This document shows, in pieces, positions 8,898 through 16,940 of a stretch of DNA of 32,094 nt. The stretch spans positions 1 through 32,094 of the forward strand of contig JAUVZV010000006.1 of the NCBI GenBank assembly GCA_030602375.1. Direction: 5' to 3'. Made by a program: the position numbers and the translations under genes. Below the pieces are notes generated by a model. That model was given only the letters and a program-made list of their open reading frames with translations, had not been told where the DNA came from and searched no databases. The stretch is from Chloroflexota bacterium. GTDB lineage: Bacteria > Chloroflexota > Dehalococcoidia > Dehalococcoidales > JAUVZV01. Positions within the stretch are counted from its first letter, which is position 1. Each line of letters opens with the position of its first letter.

Positions 8898-10748
8898 TCA
8901 GTCTTTTAATAGGTGTTCAAGCCCAAGCTCACTGAGCGTCTCAGGCAAGGGTGACCCCGTCTTTCTATCCCAGCCCATCAAGTGGTAGTAATTGCTTACC
9001 ATATCTTCCCAGTGAGGTTCAACAGATATGCCTTTAACTGGCCCATCCACTGGGGTGGAGCCATATCTAGGCATTGGTTTATCCATGTCGGGTGTATGCC
9101 CCGCTTTGATGTTAAATAGCCTCATTATATTTATTGCTCTACGTCCTACCTTTAAAGCCTCATCAAATGACAAATCCCAGCCGGTAGCGGCATTTAATGC
9201 TTGGGTTAGAACGGGTATATTGTGTCGCGTGGCCCAGGTGCAGGTGACGAGTGAGTCAGCAAATTGAGTCGAGCCCTTTGTTTTAGCTTCAACCCTTGAG
9301 ACATCTTGCCATGAGAAACGGTCCCATTGCTGAGGTAGCCCGTAAGCAGTTATATCCCTTATCTGGGGTACCAGAGTCTCCACTGTGCCAGTACCAGTAA
9401 CACATGTAGAAAGCATCTCAACCCAGCGGGCGCGGTGGTCGTGGCCTCTAGGGGTACTCGGTTTCATTGTAGAAACAGCCATGTTGATCGCTTCACCACC
9501 AATATGCTCAGCGGCATACTTGAGCCCCTCGGCCAGTATATTGCCGAATCCTCTGCGGTAGGTGATGTTTCTCAACAGGGTGAGGGTTGCCTCAGCATTG
9601 CCCCAGGTCATTTCAAGCCCATCAAGCTCCTTTGCAGTGAGCAACCCTTTCTCATAGCATTCCATCACCCAGCCCACAATCCATCCCGCCTCATTACAAT
9701 CAAAGCCGAGACGATCACCCTCATTAGCAAGCATAACCGCAGCCCCAGGGTCTATCTGGCCAATCTGAGGGCCGTAGGCTGCCCACTCTTCATATTCGGG
9801 GTCCTTGCCAAAATAACCGCTATAAGGGCCCTCGGTAACTTTCAAAAATCCGGAATGTCCCGGGGCAGGACAGGCCCAGCACGGGTGGTTCTTGCGCTCG
9901 AAATGACTCCTGATATAGGGACCATCAAACTTTTCCCATTCCGGGAAGAGGTTGGTAGTGTAGTTCTTAACTGGCAATTCTCCTATTTTCAAATTACCGG
10001 GGAAGCCACGGCTGGTGCCCCACTGATAAACTATATGCTCCTTGAAGTCTTCATTAAGTTGCTTGGCAATGGCTGACACTTTTTGGGCATCAGCAACCTC
10101 GATTTTACCAGCGCTTCGTGAAACTGCTACCGCCTTTATCTTTTTGGCACCCCAGCAAGCGCCGACACCATTATGTGAGGCCGAGTGGCCCCGGTCACCG
10201 AAGACACCGGCAAATTTGACCAGATTTTCACCAGCCGGGCCAATACTAAAGACACTCATGCCGCTTTCGCTATACCCCAGTTCTTTCTTTATCGTATCCT
10301 CAATTTCCCAGGTATTTTGTCCCACCAGGTGCTGAGCATCCCTTAACTCAGCCACTCCGTCATGAACATATAGGTATTTCCAATTGGCACTAGCTCCCTG
10401 AATCAATATGCCGTCAAAACCAGAAAATTTTAGATAGGCACCGAAGAACCCGTTGGCTTGGGTGGAAGCAGCTCCGTTGTTGAGAGCACCTTTGGTCACT
10501 ATTGAGAAACACCCTGTCCCGGCTATTCTGGCACCACCGAGTGCCCCAGAGCCTAGGTAGAGGATATTTTGCGGGTCTGACCAGGCTATTTTGGGGTTCA
10601 CTTCCTCATAAAGATACTTTGACCCCAGCGCCGTACCGCCCACATACTTGCGTAGCACAGATTCATCCAAGGCTTCTTCCCGGACCCCTTCCTTACCCAG
10701 GTCAACCCTCAGAATCTTTCCCGTGGTCCCATAAAGTTTGCTTTTCAT
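8898..10748 (-). CDS. Aldehyde:ferredoxin oxidoreductase-family protein (tungstopterin)
   Basis: 616 aa; MKSKLYGTTGKILRVDLGKEGV N-terminus, GGARIAGTGCFSIVTKGALN, YVGGTALGSKYL; good SD (GGAGGT). Confidence 0.9.
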   Translation of the reverse strand: MKSKLYGTTGKILRVDLGKEGVREEALDESVLRKYVGGTALGSKYLYEEVNPKIAWSDPQNILYLGSGALGGARIAGTGCFSIVTKGALNNGAASTQANGFFGAYLKFSGFDGILIQGASANWKYLYVHDGVAELRDAQHLVGQNTWEIEDTIKKELGYSESGMSVFSIGPAGENLVKFAGVFGDRGHSASHNGVGACWGAKKIKAVAVSRSAGKIEVADAQKVSAIAKQLNEDFKEHIVYQWGTSRGFPGNLKIGELPVKNYTTNLFPEWEKFDGPYIRSHFERKNHPCWACPAPGHSGFLKVTEGPYSGYFGKDPEYEEWAAYGPQIGQIDPGAAVMLANEGDRLGFDCNEAGWIVGWVMECYEKGLLTAKELDGLEMTWGNAEATLTLLRNITYRRGFGNILAEGLKYAAEHIGGEAINMAVSTMKPSTPRGHDHRARWVEMLSTCVTGTGTVETLVPQIRDITAYGLPQQWDRFSWQDVSRVEAKTKGSTQFADSLVTCTWATRHNIPVLTQALNAATGWDLSFDEALKVGRRAINIMRLFNIKAGHTPDMDKPMPRYGSTPVDGPVKGISVEPHWEDMVSNYYHLMGWDRKTGSPLPETLSELGLEHLLKD

Positions 10749-10930
10749 TGCCTACCTCCTGGACTCCAATAGGCCACTGCATCTGGGGCTAAATTTTAAC
10801 CTATCTCAAGGCCCCTGTCTAGTAGCCTCTCCCTACGTGCTCTCATATCTATTTTTATTCTGTCAGACATTCCCCTTCGAAACCGATACAGAATCTAACA
10901 CTGGGGTATTAGTGGATTGGATGAACCCTC

Positions 10931-12070
10931 TTAGCTGGCAAAGTGCTCTCTCAGATAATCAAGGTAAGACTGAAAATTCTCCAGCGATACATCTTCCGGT
11001 ATAAAATGGTCAATACCAGGGAAATAGCCACCCTGGGAGAGAAGGAATGGTATCTTCCGGTCCAGTTCTTCTTTTATTGCCTCCTTCCCCTTAGCCAGGG
11101 CGCGCTTATCAATATTGCCCCATAGAATACATTGCTTACCATACTGCTTTCTTAACTTGACGGCATCCATACCGGCAGCTACCTCAAGGGGATACATCCC
11201 GTTGACCCCGCTTTCAACCCATAAAGGGATGAGCTCAGAGATGTCTCCGTCGGAATCAACGAAGATAATATCTACCCCTTTGCGGTGAAGTAGCTCGGTA
11301 ACTTTTTTATAGTGGGGCATCATAAATTCCCGGAACATCTTGGGAGAGATGAGGGGTCCCCCCTTCCAGGCGATGTCCTCCCAGAAGACGGCAAAGTCCA
11401 CCTGAATATCTTTAAGCACCCTCTGAATTATCTCGGTGGAGAAATACTCCATATGTGCTATCATATCGTGGACTAGCTCTGGGTCATCATAGAAGAGGTA
11501 CATCAGCCTTTCCGCCCCGGTCCACTCACGCAATAGCCCGTAAAAACTGCCTACATCCACCCCCAAGGGGTAGTCCCGTTGGCTTAGGTTTTCAGCATAA
11601 GCACCCCAATCAGGATCAAGCCACCTTTCTGGGTGATGAGGGTCAAGTCGCTTCTTGTACTCATCCCAGTCGCCTCTGTTTTTCACCGGGGCATCAAGCC
11701 AAGCCGGCATCCGCTGCGGGTCATCTTTATATTGACGCAGTTTCCTCCCTCCTTCATCAATGATGACCCTGGTTCTTTCATCTTCTTCCAACACCTTAAG
11801 TTCAAAGCGGGGACGAACCGGGGGGATGAAAGGAGGACCACCTGTTTTGCCTAACGTCAGGAAAGAGGCTTCGACGTGCACCATACCAATTCGCTCAAAA
11901 CCAAAGTAACCCAAGCGAGCCTTGGTTGAGGAAAGGATTTCCTTAGGCGCGCCCTCCTCTACCCAACGCTCCAGGGTTTTGTGCCACATAGCATGATTAT
12001 AAGTTGAAAGAAAAAACGTATTTGGTAGCTCAAATCGAGCAATCTTTAAAAACCGTTCTCTCCCGGTCAT
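10931..12070 (-). CDS. Uroporphyrinogen decarboxylase-family protein, likely corrinoid methyltransferase
   Basis: 379 aa; VDFAVFWEDIAWKGGPLISPKMFREFMMPHYKKVTELLHRKGVDIIFVDSDGDI and GGYFPGIDHFIPEDVSLENF UroD/MtaA-like motifs. Confidence 0.85.
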   Translation of the reverse strand: MTGRERFLKIARFELPNTFFLSTYNHAMWHKTLERWVEEGAPKEILSSTKARLGYFGFERIGMVHVEASFLTLGKTGGPPFIPPVRPRFELKVLEEDERTRVIIDEGGRKLRQYKDDPQRMPAWLDAPVKNRGDWDEYKKRLDPHHPERWLDPDWGAYAENLSQRDYPLGVDVGSFYGLLREWTGAERLMYLFYDDPELVHDMIAHMEYFSTEIIQRVLKDIQVDFAVFWEDIAWKGGPLISPKMFREFMMPHYKKVTELLHRKGVDIIFVDSDGDISELIPLWVESGVNGMYPLEVAAGMDAVKLRKQYGKQCILWGNIDKRALAKGKEAIKEELDRKIPFLLSQGGYFPGIDHFIPEDVSLENFQSYLDYLREHFAS

Positions 12071-12099
12071 TATTTTCCCTGCGCCTACCTTAAATATCT

Positions 12100-12747
12100 T
12101 CAGGAGGTTACACCCATAAACCTTAGGGCTATTTCAACTGCCTGAAAACAGTCCTCACCATAGGCATCGACACCTACCTCCTGAGCATACTCTTCGGTGA
12201 GGGATGCACCACCGACCATAATTTTCACGCCCCCTCTCAGCCCGGTTTTTCCCAAAGTTTCTAATACTGAGGGGATGTTAACCATAGTAGTGGTAAGCAG
12301 CGCTGAAATCGCTACCATATCGGGTTTTTCCTCTACTACTGCCTGATGGAATTGCGCTGCTGAGACATCAACTCCTAGGTCAATAACCTCAAATCCATTC
12401 CCTTGTAACACAAATTTGACCATGTTTTTCCCGATGTCGTGCAGGTCCCCTTCAATGGTGCCAATAACTACTTTACCTTTAGGTTTTAGCCCACTTTTGG
12501 CAATAGCTGGCTTTAGAACTTCCAGTCCCCTATTAGCTGCCCGGGCAGCAATGAGTATTTCAGGGAGATAAGCAACACCTTCCTTGAATTTTTCTCCCAC
12601 TTTTTCCATCCCCCTTACCAGTCCTCTCTCCATTAACTCCTTGGCCGGGATTCCCTCATCAAGTGCCTTTTGGGTAAGCTCGGCTACCTGTTCTGCCTCC
12701 CCCTCGTCTATGGCGGTAACAATACTTTCTAAGTAGTCCACTTCCAA
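12100..12747 (-). CDS. Corrinoid (B12-binding) protein of a methyltransferase system (MtbC/MtaC-like)
   Basis: 215 aa; B12-binding GTIEGDLHDIGKNMVKFVLQGNGFEVIDLGVDV (DxHxxG) with helical cap; TTG 12747 or GTG 12741 start. Confidence 0.9.
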   Translation of the reverse strand: MEVDYLESIVTAIDEGEAEQVAELTQKALDEGIPAKELMERGLVRGMEKVGEKFKEGVAYLPEILIAARAANRGLEVLKPAIAKSGLKPKGKVVIGTIEGDLHDIGKNMVKFVLQGNGFEVIDLGVDVSAAQFHQAVVEEKPDMVAISALLTTTMVNIPSVLETLGKTGLRGGVKIMVGGASLTEEYAQEVGVDAYGEDCFQAVEIALRFMGVTS

Positions 12748-12872
12748 GTACCTTCCTTTTCAGAACTAATTGTAAAAAACCTGGGTTTATATTACCAGTC
12801 GTCAGAGTTGCAGTCGCTTAGTCTAACATGACAAAATCAAGGGCGTCAATCAGCCTTTTCCAATAGCAGGAA

Positions 12873-12900
12873 TTGACAAGTTTGGATTACGAATTATAAT
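12873..12900 (+). promoter_or_regulatory. Perfect-consensus sigma70-type promoter for the KDPG aldolase operon
   Basis: TTGACA (12873-12878)-N16-TATAAT (12895-12900), just upstream of the ORF. Confidence 0.75.
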
Positions 12901-12924
12901 AATCTTTATCTAAGTCGAAAGGGG

Positions 12925-13605
12925 GTGATAAAAATTAGGGATAAGTATGAGACCCTGAAATGTATCCTTGATTGTGGCATAATAGCTGCAATTCGGGCAC
13001 CGGATGTTGAGCGTGGACTTAATTTGGCTGAAGCAGCCCGCCGCGGGGGTATTACTGCTCTGGAGATAACAATGACTGTTCCTGGTGCTTTAGAGGTAAT
13101 CCGTGAGCTGGTATCAAGGTATGCTGATAGCGAGGTAGTAATTGGGGCGGGGACTGTTCTTGACGCCGAGACAGCGCGTCTGGCAATCATCTCCGGCGTG
13201 GAATTTGTGGTTGGTCCCCATCTTAACCTGGGGATGCTTCGGATAAGCAATCGCTACCAAAAGGTTTGCATACCTGGAGCAATGAGCGTAACAGAAGTAG
13301 TTAGCGCTATGGAGCACGGGGCTGATGCGGTAAAGATTTTTCCAGCCAGTCTTTTTGGCCCCAGAATTATAAAGGCGATAAGGGAACCACTACCTCAGGC
13401 AAGGCTAATCCCTATGGGTGGAGTAAATGTAGATAACGTAGCCGAGTGGCTTGAGGCTGGCGCAGTCGCGGTAGGGGTTGGTGGTGACCTGACCAAAGAG
13501 GCTTTAGCCAAGGGAGATTATAGCCTAACCGAACAAAAAGCAAAACAATTCATCACCCGAATTAGAGAGGCAAGGGAAAAGTTAAAGGGGGTAAGTAATG
13601 TTTGA
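12925..13605 (+). CDS. eda: 2-keto-3-deoxy-6-phosphogluconate aldolase (KDPG/KHG aldolase)
   Basis: GIIAAIRAPD, GGITALEITMTVPGALE, VIGAGTVLD, VKIFPASLFGP, LIPMGGV motifs; start GTG 12925 or AUU 12934 (see findings). Confidence 0.9.
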   Translation: MIKIRDKYETLKCILDCGIIAAIRAPDVERGLNLAEAARRGGITALEITMTVPGALEVIRELVSRYADSEVVIGAGTVLDAETARLAIISGVEFVVGPHLNLGMLRISNRYQKVCIPGAMSVTEVVSAMEHGADAVKIFPASLFGPRIIKAIREPLPQARLIPMGGVNVDNVAEWLEAGAVAVGVGGDLTKEALAKGDYSLTEQKAKQFITRIREAREKLKGVSNV

Positions 13606-14590
13606 CCTACTCACATTCGGTGAGGTAATGCTCCGGCTCTCTCCACCCCACTTTCAGAGATTGGAGCAGACAACAGGCTTTGATGCTCATGCTGGCGGTG
13701 CCGAGCTAAGTGTAGCTGTTAGCGCGGCCAGGTTTGGGCTCAGGGTGGCATTTGTCACCCGCCTGCCGCGCAACCCGCTGGGGAGAATGATACAGAATAG
13801 GGCCCGGGAACAGGGCGTCGACACCTCACATATTGTATGGTCAGACGGAGACAGGCTGGGGATATACTTCCTCGAATTTGGAGCACTGCCCCGCTCAAGC
13901 GCTGTAGTTTATGACCGGGCTAATTCGGCAATATCAAAAATACAACCCGGCATGATTGATTGGGGCAATCTGTTCTCCCAAACAAGAGCCTTTCACGTGA
14001 CCGGGATTACCCCCGCACTAAGCCCCGGTGCTGCCGAGACAACCAAGGAAGCCTTGAATGAAGCACGAAAGTCAGGTCTGCTGGTCAGCTTTGACCTTAA
14101 CTATCGAGCCCGTCTTTGGAGCACAGAGCAGGCAAGAAATACACTTACTCCTTTGATGGAGTGTGTGGACATCCTGATTACCACCGAAGAGGATACGGCA
14201 AGGGTTTTCCAGATTGAAGGTAAAGACTACAATGAGGTAGCCCGAAAACTTGCTGAATCTTTTGGCTTCAAGGTGGTGGCGATAACAATCAGAGAGAACA
14301 TTACTATATGGAGGAATTACTGGACAGCTATTGCTTACTATAATGGTAAATCTTATGCCGACCGAAAATACGATATTGAGATAGTTGACCGACTCGGTGC
14401 TGGAGATGCTTTCGCTGGTGGCTTTTTATATGGTTATCTCAGTGATGAGACGAATATTGAGCGGGCACTAAAATATGGAACCGCCGCATCGGCATTAAAA
14501 CATTCAAACCCTGGTGATATCAACTGGTGTACACTAGAGGAAGTTGAGCAACTAATGGCTGGTGGGGGGAGTTTAAGGATAAGTCGCTGA
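13598..14590 (+). CDS. PfkB-family sugar kinase, probable 2-keto-3-deoxygluconate kinase
   Basis: MFDLLTFGEVMLRLSPP N-terminus, DRLGAGDAFAGGFLYG catalytic motif; overlaps the aldolase. Confidence 0.88.
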   Translation: MFDLLTFGEVMLRLSPPHFQRLEQTTGFDAHAGGAELSVAVSAARFGLRVAFVTRLPRNPLGRMIQNRAREQGVDTSHIVWSDGDRLGIYFLEFGALPRSSAVVYDRANSAISKIQPGMIDWGNLFSQTRAFHVTGITPALSPGAAETTKEALNEARKSGLLVSFDLNYRARLWSTEQARNTLTPLMECVDILITTEEDTARVFQIEGKDYNEVARKLAESFGFKVVAITIRENITIWRNYWTAIAYYNGKSYADRKYDIEIVDRLGAGDAFAGGFLYGYLSDETNIERALKYGTAASALKHSNPGDINWCTLEEVEQLMAGGGSLRISR

Positions 14591-14764
14591 TCAGTTTCTC
14601 AAGAAAACAGACACCAGCTCTAAGGGGAACTTAAACAGCTGCTTCGAGGTATAGCATCTCGTTTGCCCGACATTTCGGCGACGCATCACTGTCGGTACCT
14701 CGGTAAGTTTGAGGCCCTTTTTATGGGCAAGCAGGTGTTCCTCAATATCATTGGTAAGCAAGGT
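14591..14764 (-). pseudogene. C-terminal remnant, glycosyltransferase family 2-like
   Basis: Minus-strand frame LLTNDIEEHLLAHKKGLKLTEVPTVMRRRNVGQTRCYTSKQLFKFPLELVSVFLRN*, TGA at 14591-14593. Confidence 0.45.
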
Positions 14765-14900
14765 GAATCCATTCGTCTATGTGTACCGGGTAGGGATAGT
14801 TCTGGTGCGGAAAAAAGGCAATGTAGAATGCCAATGCCATAATGGGGATTAGCATCAGATAATCAAATCTAAGTATCTTTTGACTATTGTCCAAATTCAT
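14748..14900 (-). pseudogene. N-terminal remnant of a membrane protein (GT39/oligosaccharyltransferase-like)
   Basis: MNLDNSQKILRFDYLMLIPIMALAFYIAFFPHQNYPYPVHIDEWIHLAYQ* then frame broken into the GT2-like fragment. Confidence 0.45.
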
Positions 14901-15206
14901 CTAACATCCAAACTCGGTGCTGATTATTCTTGCCACCGCTATTATACTTGTAGTACTATATTAGCTCAAGAGGCTTAGGCGAAATGAGGAGGCAATGCTA
15001 CATCAGGGGGGTTAATTTTGTCCCCAAATGTCTCTTATTGATTGTCTCTAAGTCTTGTTTTTAAGGTTATCTGTATTTTACTCTGAATCTGGTATCTCGG
15101 TTGGTGCTTTTCTTTGCTGTTATACACTTATAGAAACTCTATTTACTAAAAGAGAGGAACGGATGACCAGCTGAGGTGAGAGCGTGAAGGAAACGGGATT
15201 AAAGGT

Positions 15207-15506
15207 ACTACCAGTAGTATTGATTATCCCCGGGAGCTAAAGTTAGGGGAGGCAGGGAAGGTGGTGGTGGGGATTATTAACCATGAATATCAGGATGTGT
15301 ACTACCTTGTTGAGATACGGTGGGCGGGGACACTAGTTGAAGAGCTAGGACCGGTGATGTTGCAGCATGAGCAGGGGTGGCAACAGGAGGTGGAGGTCAC
15401 TGCAGTAGAGGTAGGGGAAAATCAGAAGGTGGAATTCTTGCTATTTAGAGAAGGAGAGGAGGAGCCCTATAGGTCGCTCTTCCTCTGGCTTGATGTTAAG
15501 GAGTAG
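15207..15506 (+). pseudogene. C-terminal domain of a DUF1616-like protein, apparently 5'-truncated
   Basis: Frame GNGIKGTTSSIDYPRELKLGEAGKVVVGIINHEYQDVYYLVEI...ENQKVEFLLFREGEEEPYRSLFLWLDVKE*; ORF track gives 15261 (GTG) start; N-terminal membrane part missing. Confidence 0.55.
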
Positions 15507-15508
15507 GG

Positions 15509-16252
15509 ATGAGTATAGCCATCCTTTATCTGGTGGTTATTGCTGGCTCGGAGATAGTTACTAATCTGTTTAGTCTAGTAGCGGGTATTGTTTGCCATAT
15601 CATTGTCCTGACCGGGCTCATGGTTCACTCATCGCTAGTGGCAAAGTCGCCCATTCGTGGCTTCCTTCTGGTGCTCTGTCTTGCTCCCCTGACCCGAATA
15701 ATGAGCCTGTCTATGCCACTGGCCCAATTTCCTGTGCTCTACTGGTATCTTATTATCTATCCTACTCTGTTCCTGGCAGCCTGGGTAGCAATGCACCACC
15801 TCAATTTTACCGCCAGGGAAGTCGGGCTCACTGTCCAGAAGCTCCCCTGGCAGTTAGTGGTGGCATTAACCGGGATTGCCTTTGGTGTAGGCGAGTACTA
15901 TCTTCTGAAACCTGAGCCATTAATTCCTGAGCTGAGCTGGGGGAATGTATTACTAGCCACCCTTGTTTTTCTGGTTGGAACAGGATTTGTTGAGGAGTTC
16001 ATGTTTCGGGGGCTAATTCAACGAGCATCAATGAAGTTTTTTGGAGGGTGGGGATTACCTTATGTCGCCTTGCTCTTCGCCGTCATGCACTTGATACACT
16101 ACTCAACTAATCCCTGGGATATCCCCTTCGTTTTTATTATCGGCTTATTCTTTGGCTGGGTGGTAAATAAAACAGGGTCACTCCTCGGAGTGACCCTGTC
16201 TCATGGCATTACTAATACTCTATTATATGTGGTAATACCCCTGCTAGCCTAA
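15509..16252 (+). CDS. CPBP-family intramembrane glutamic endopeptidase
   Basis: 247 aa multi-TM; GFVEEFMFRGLIQR, FAVMHLIHYS, GSLLGVTLSHGITNT motifs; AAGGAG SD. Confidence 0.9.
   Translation: MSIAILYLVVIAGSEIVTNLFSLVAGIVCHIIVLTGLMVHSSLVAKSPIRGFLLVLCLAPLTRIMSLSMPLAQFPVLYWYLIIYPTLFLAAWVAMHHLNFTAREVGLTVQKLPWQLVVALTGIAFGVGEYYLLKPEPLIPELSWGNVLLATLVFLVGTGFVEEFMFRGLIQRASMKFFGGWGLPYVALLFAVMHLIHYSTNPWDIPFVFIIGLFFGWVVNKTGSLLGVTLSHGITNTLLYVVIPLLA
16163..16199 (-). terminator. Intrinsic terminator (minus strand) embedded in the CPBP coding region
   Basis: Perfect 13-bp inverted repeat ACAGGGTCACTCC-tc-GGAGTGACCCTGT (16172-16199); on minus strand followed by TTTATTTA. Confidence 0.65.
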
Positions 16253-16492
16253 TATCTCCACCGCCTTAATGCCTACTATCATGGCAAAGGCGATGAGGAG
16301 GGGGACTATACTTACATCAAGAGACCTGGCTAAAAATCGGGGCGAATTACTACTACTGGCGGTAGCCAACTGCCTGGCAAAAAGGAAGACAATCAAAGCA
16401 ATTACTGCCACCAAACCCAACCCCACACCAAAGACCATCATGCTGGTTGTGGTTATTGAGGTTATAGTACTGGTTATAACTGTAGTAATCAT
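16244..16492 (-). CDS. Small two-TM membrane protein
   Basis: 82 aa; two hydrophobic segments; preceded by a perfect-consensus promoter and followed by a terminator hairpin. Confidence 0.6.
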   Translation of the reverse strand: MITTVITSTITSITTTSMMVFGVGLGLVAVIALIVFLFARQLATASSSNSPRFLARSLDVSIVPLLIAFAMIVGIKAVEILG

Positions 16493-16528
16493 TTCTTTTT
16501 ACTCCTTAACAAAATTCACCTTGGCAGT

Positions 16529-16593
16529 TTTGCCAATTGTCCACTAGAAAATGCGTTTTGTCAATTATATACTAGGAAATGCGTTTTGTCAAT
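16529..16593. repeat. 28-bp tandem repeat (about 2.3 copies)
   Basis: ACTAG(A/G)AAATGCGTTTTGTCAAT at 16543 and 16571 (period 28), partial degenerate copy upstream. Confidence 0.75.
16536..16592 (-). promoter_or_regulatory. Tandem promoters for the small membrane gene; distal one perfect consensus
   Basis: Minus strand TTGACA (16587-16592)-N17-TATAAT (16564-16569); second copy TTGACA (16559-16564)-N17-GACAAT (16536-16541). Confidence 0.7.
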
Positions 16594-16672
16594 AGGGTTA
16601 TTGGGTTAATTTCACAAAAAATCACAAAAAAATTTCACAATAAATTAAGATAACAGGCGGAAAATGCTGTTA

Positions 16673-16882
16673 TTAAGAGCCGAGAATGTATTTTATAATT
16701 TGCTCCCGTTTTAAAACTGTTACTGGTAACCCCGAATTTGAATTTCTTATTTCCGGTTCGGTGTACTTATCATAGACGGCACCACATTGGATACAAGAGA
16801 TGTAGACCCCGTACTGGTCACAATCCAAATAGAGATTCCCTCCACAACGCTGGCACCTTTGGCTCCTTATGGTATGGAACAT
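16673..16882 (-). CDS. Small zinc-ribbon protein
   Basis: CQRCGGNLYLDCDQYGVYISCIQCG (CxxC..CxxC); likely ATG at 16882 with GGAGATAAC SD (ORF track extends to 16948). Confidence 0.65.
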   Translation of the reverse strand: MFHTIRSQRCQRCGGNLYLDCDQYGVYISCIQCGAVYDKYTEPEIRNSNSGLPVTVLKREQIIKYILGS

Positions 16883-16940
16883 GTTATCTCCTTCACTGTG
16901 CAAGTAACGACTGTGATGATTGTTAAATATGACATATAAA

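Noticed and set aside
9435-10076. 213-aa plus-strand ORF
   Set aside because: Fully antisense to the well-supported AOR gene; composition and lack of motif suggest a shadow ORF.
10857-10894. ATTCTGT...ACAGAAT inverted repeat between the UroD and AOR genes
   Set aside because: Only 7-bp arms with a 24-nt loop; expected by chance in a window this size.
12748-12924. Cobalamin riboswitch upstream of the corrinoid gene
   Set aside because: Looked for a B12-box-like motif on the minus strand; none recognised and the region is short.
12906-13250. 114-aa minus-strand ORF
   Set aside because: Antisense to eda, which has all KDPG aldolase motifs.
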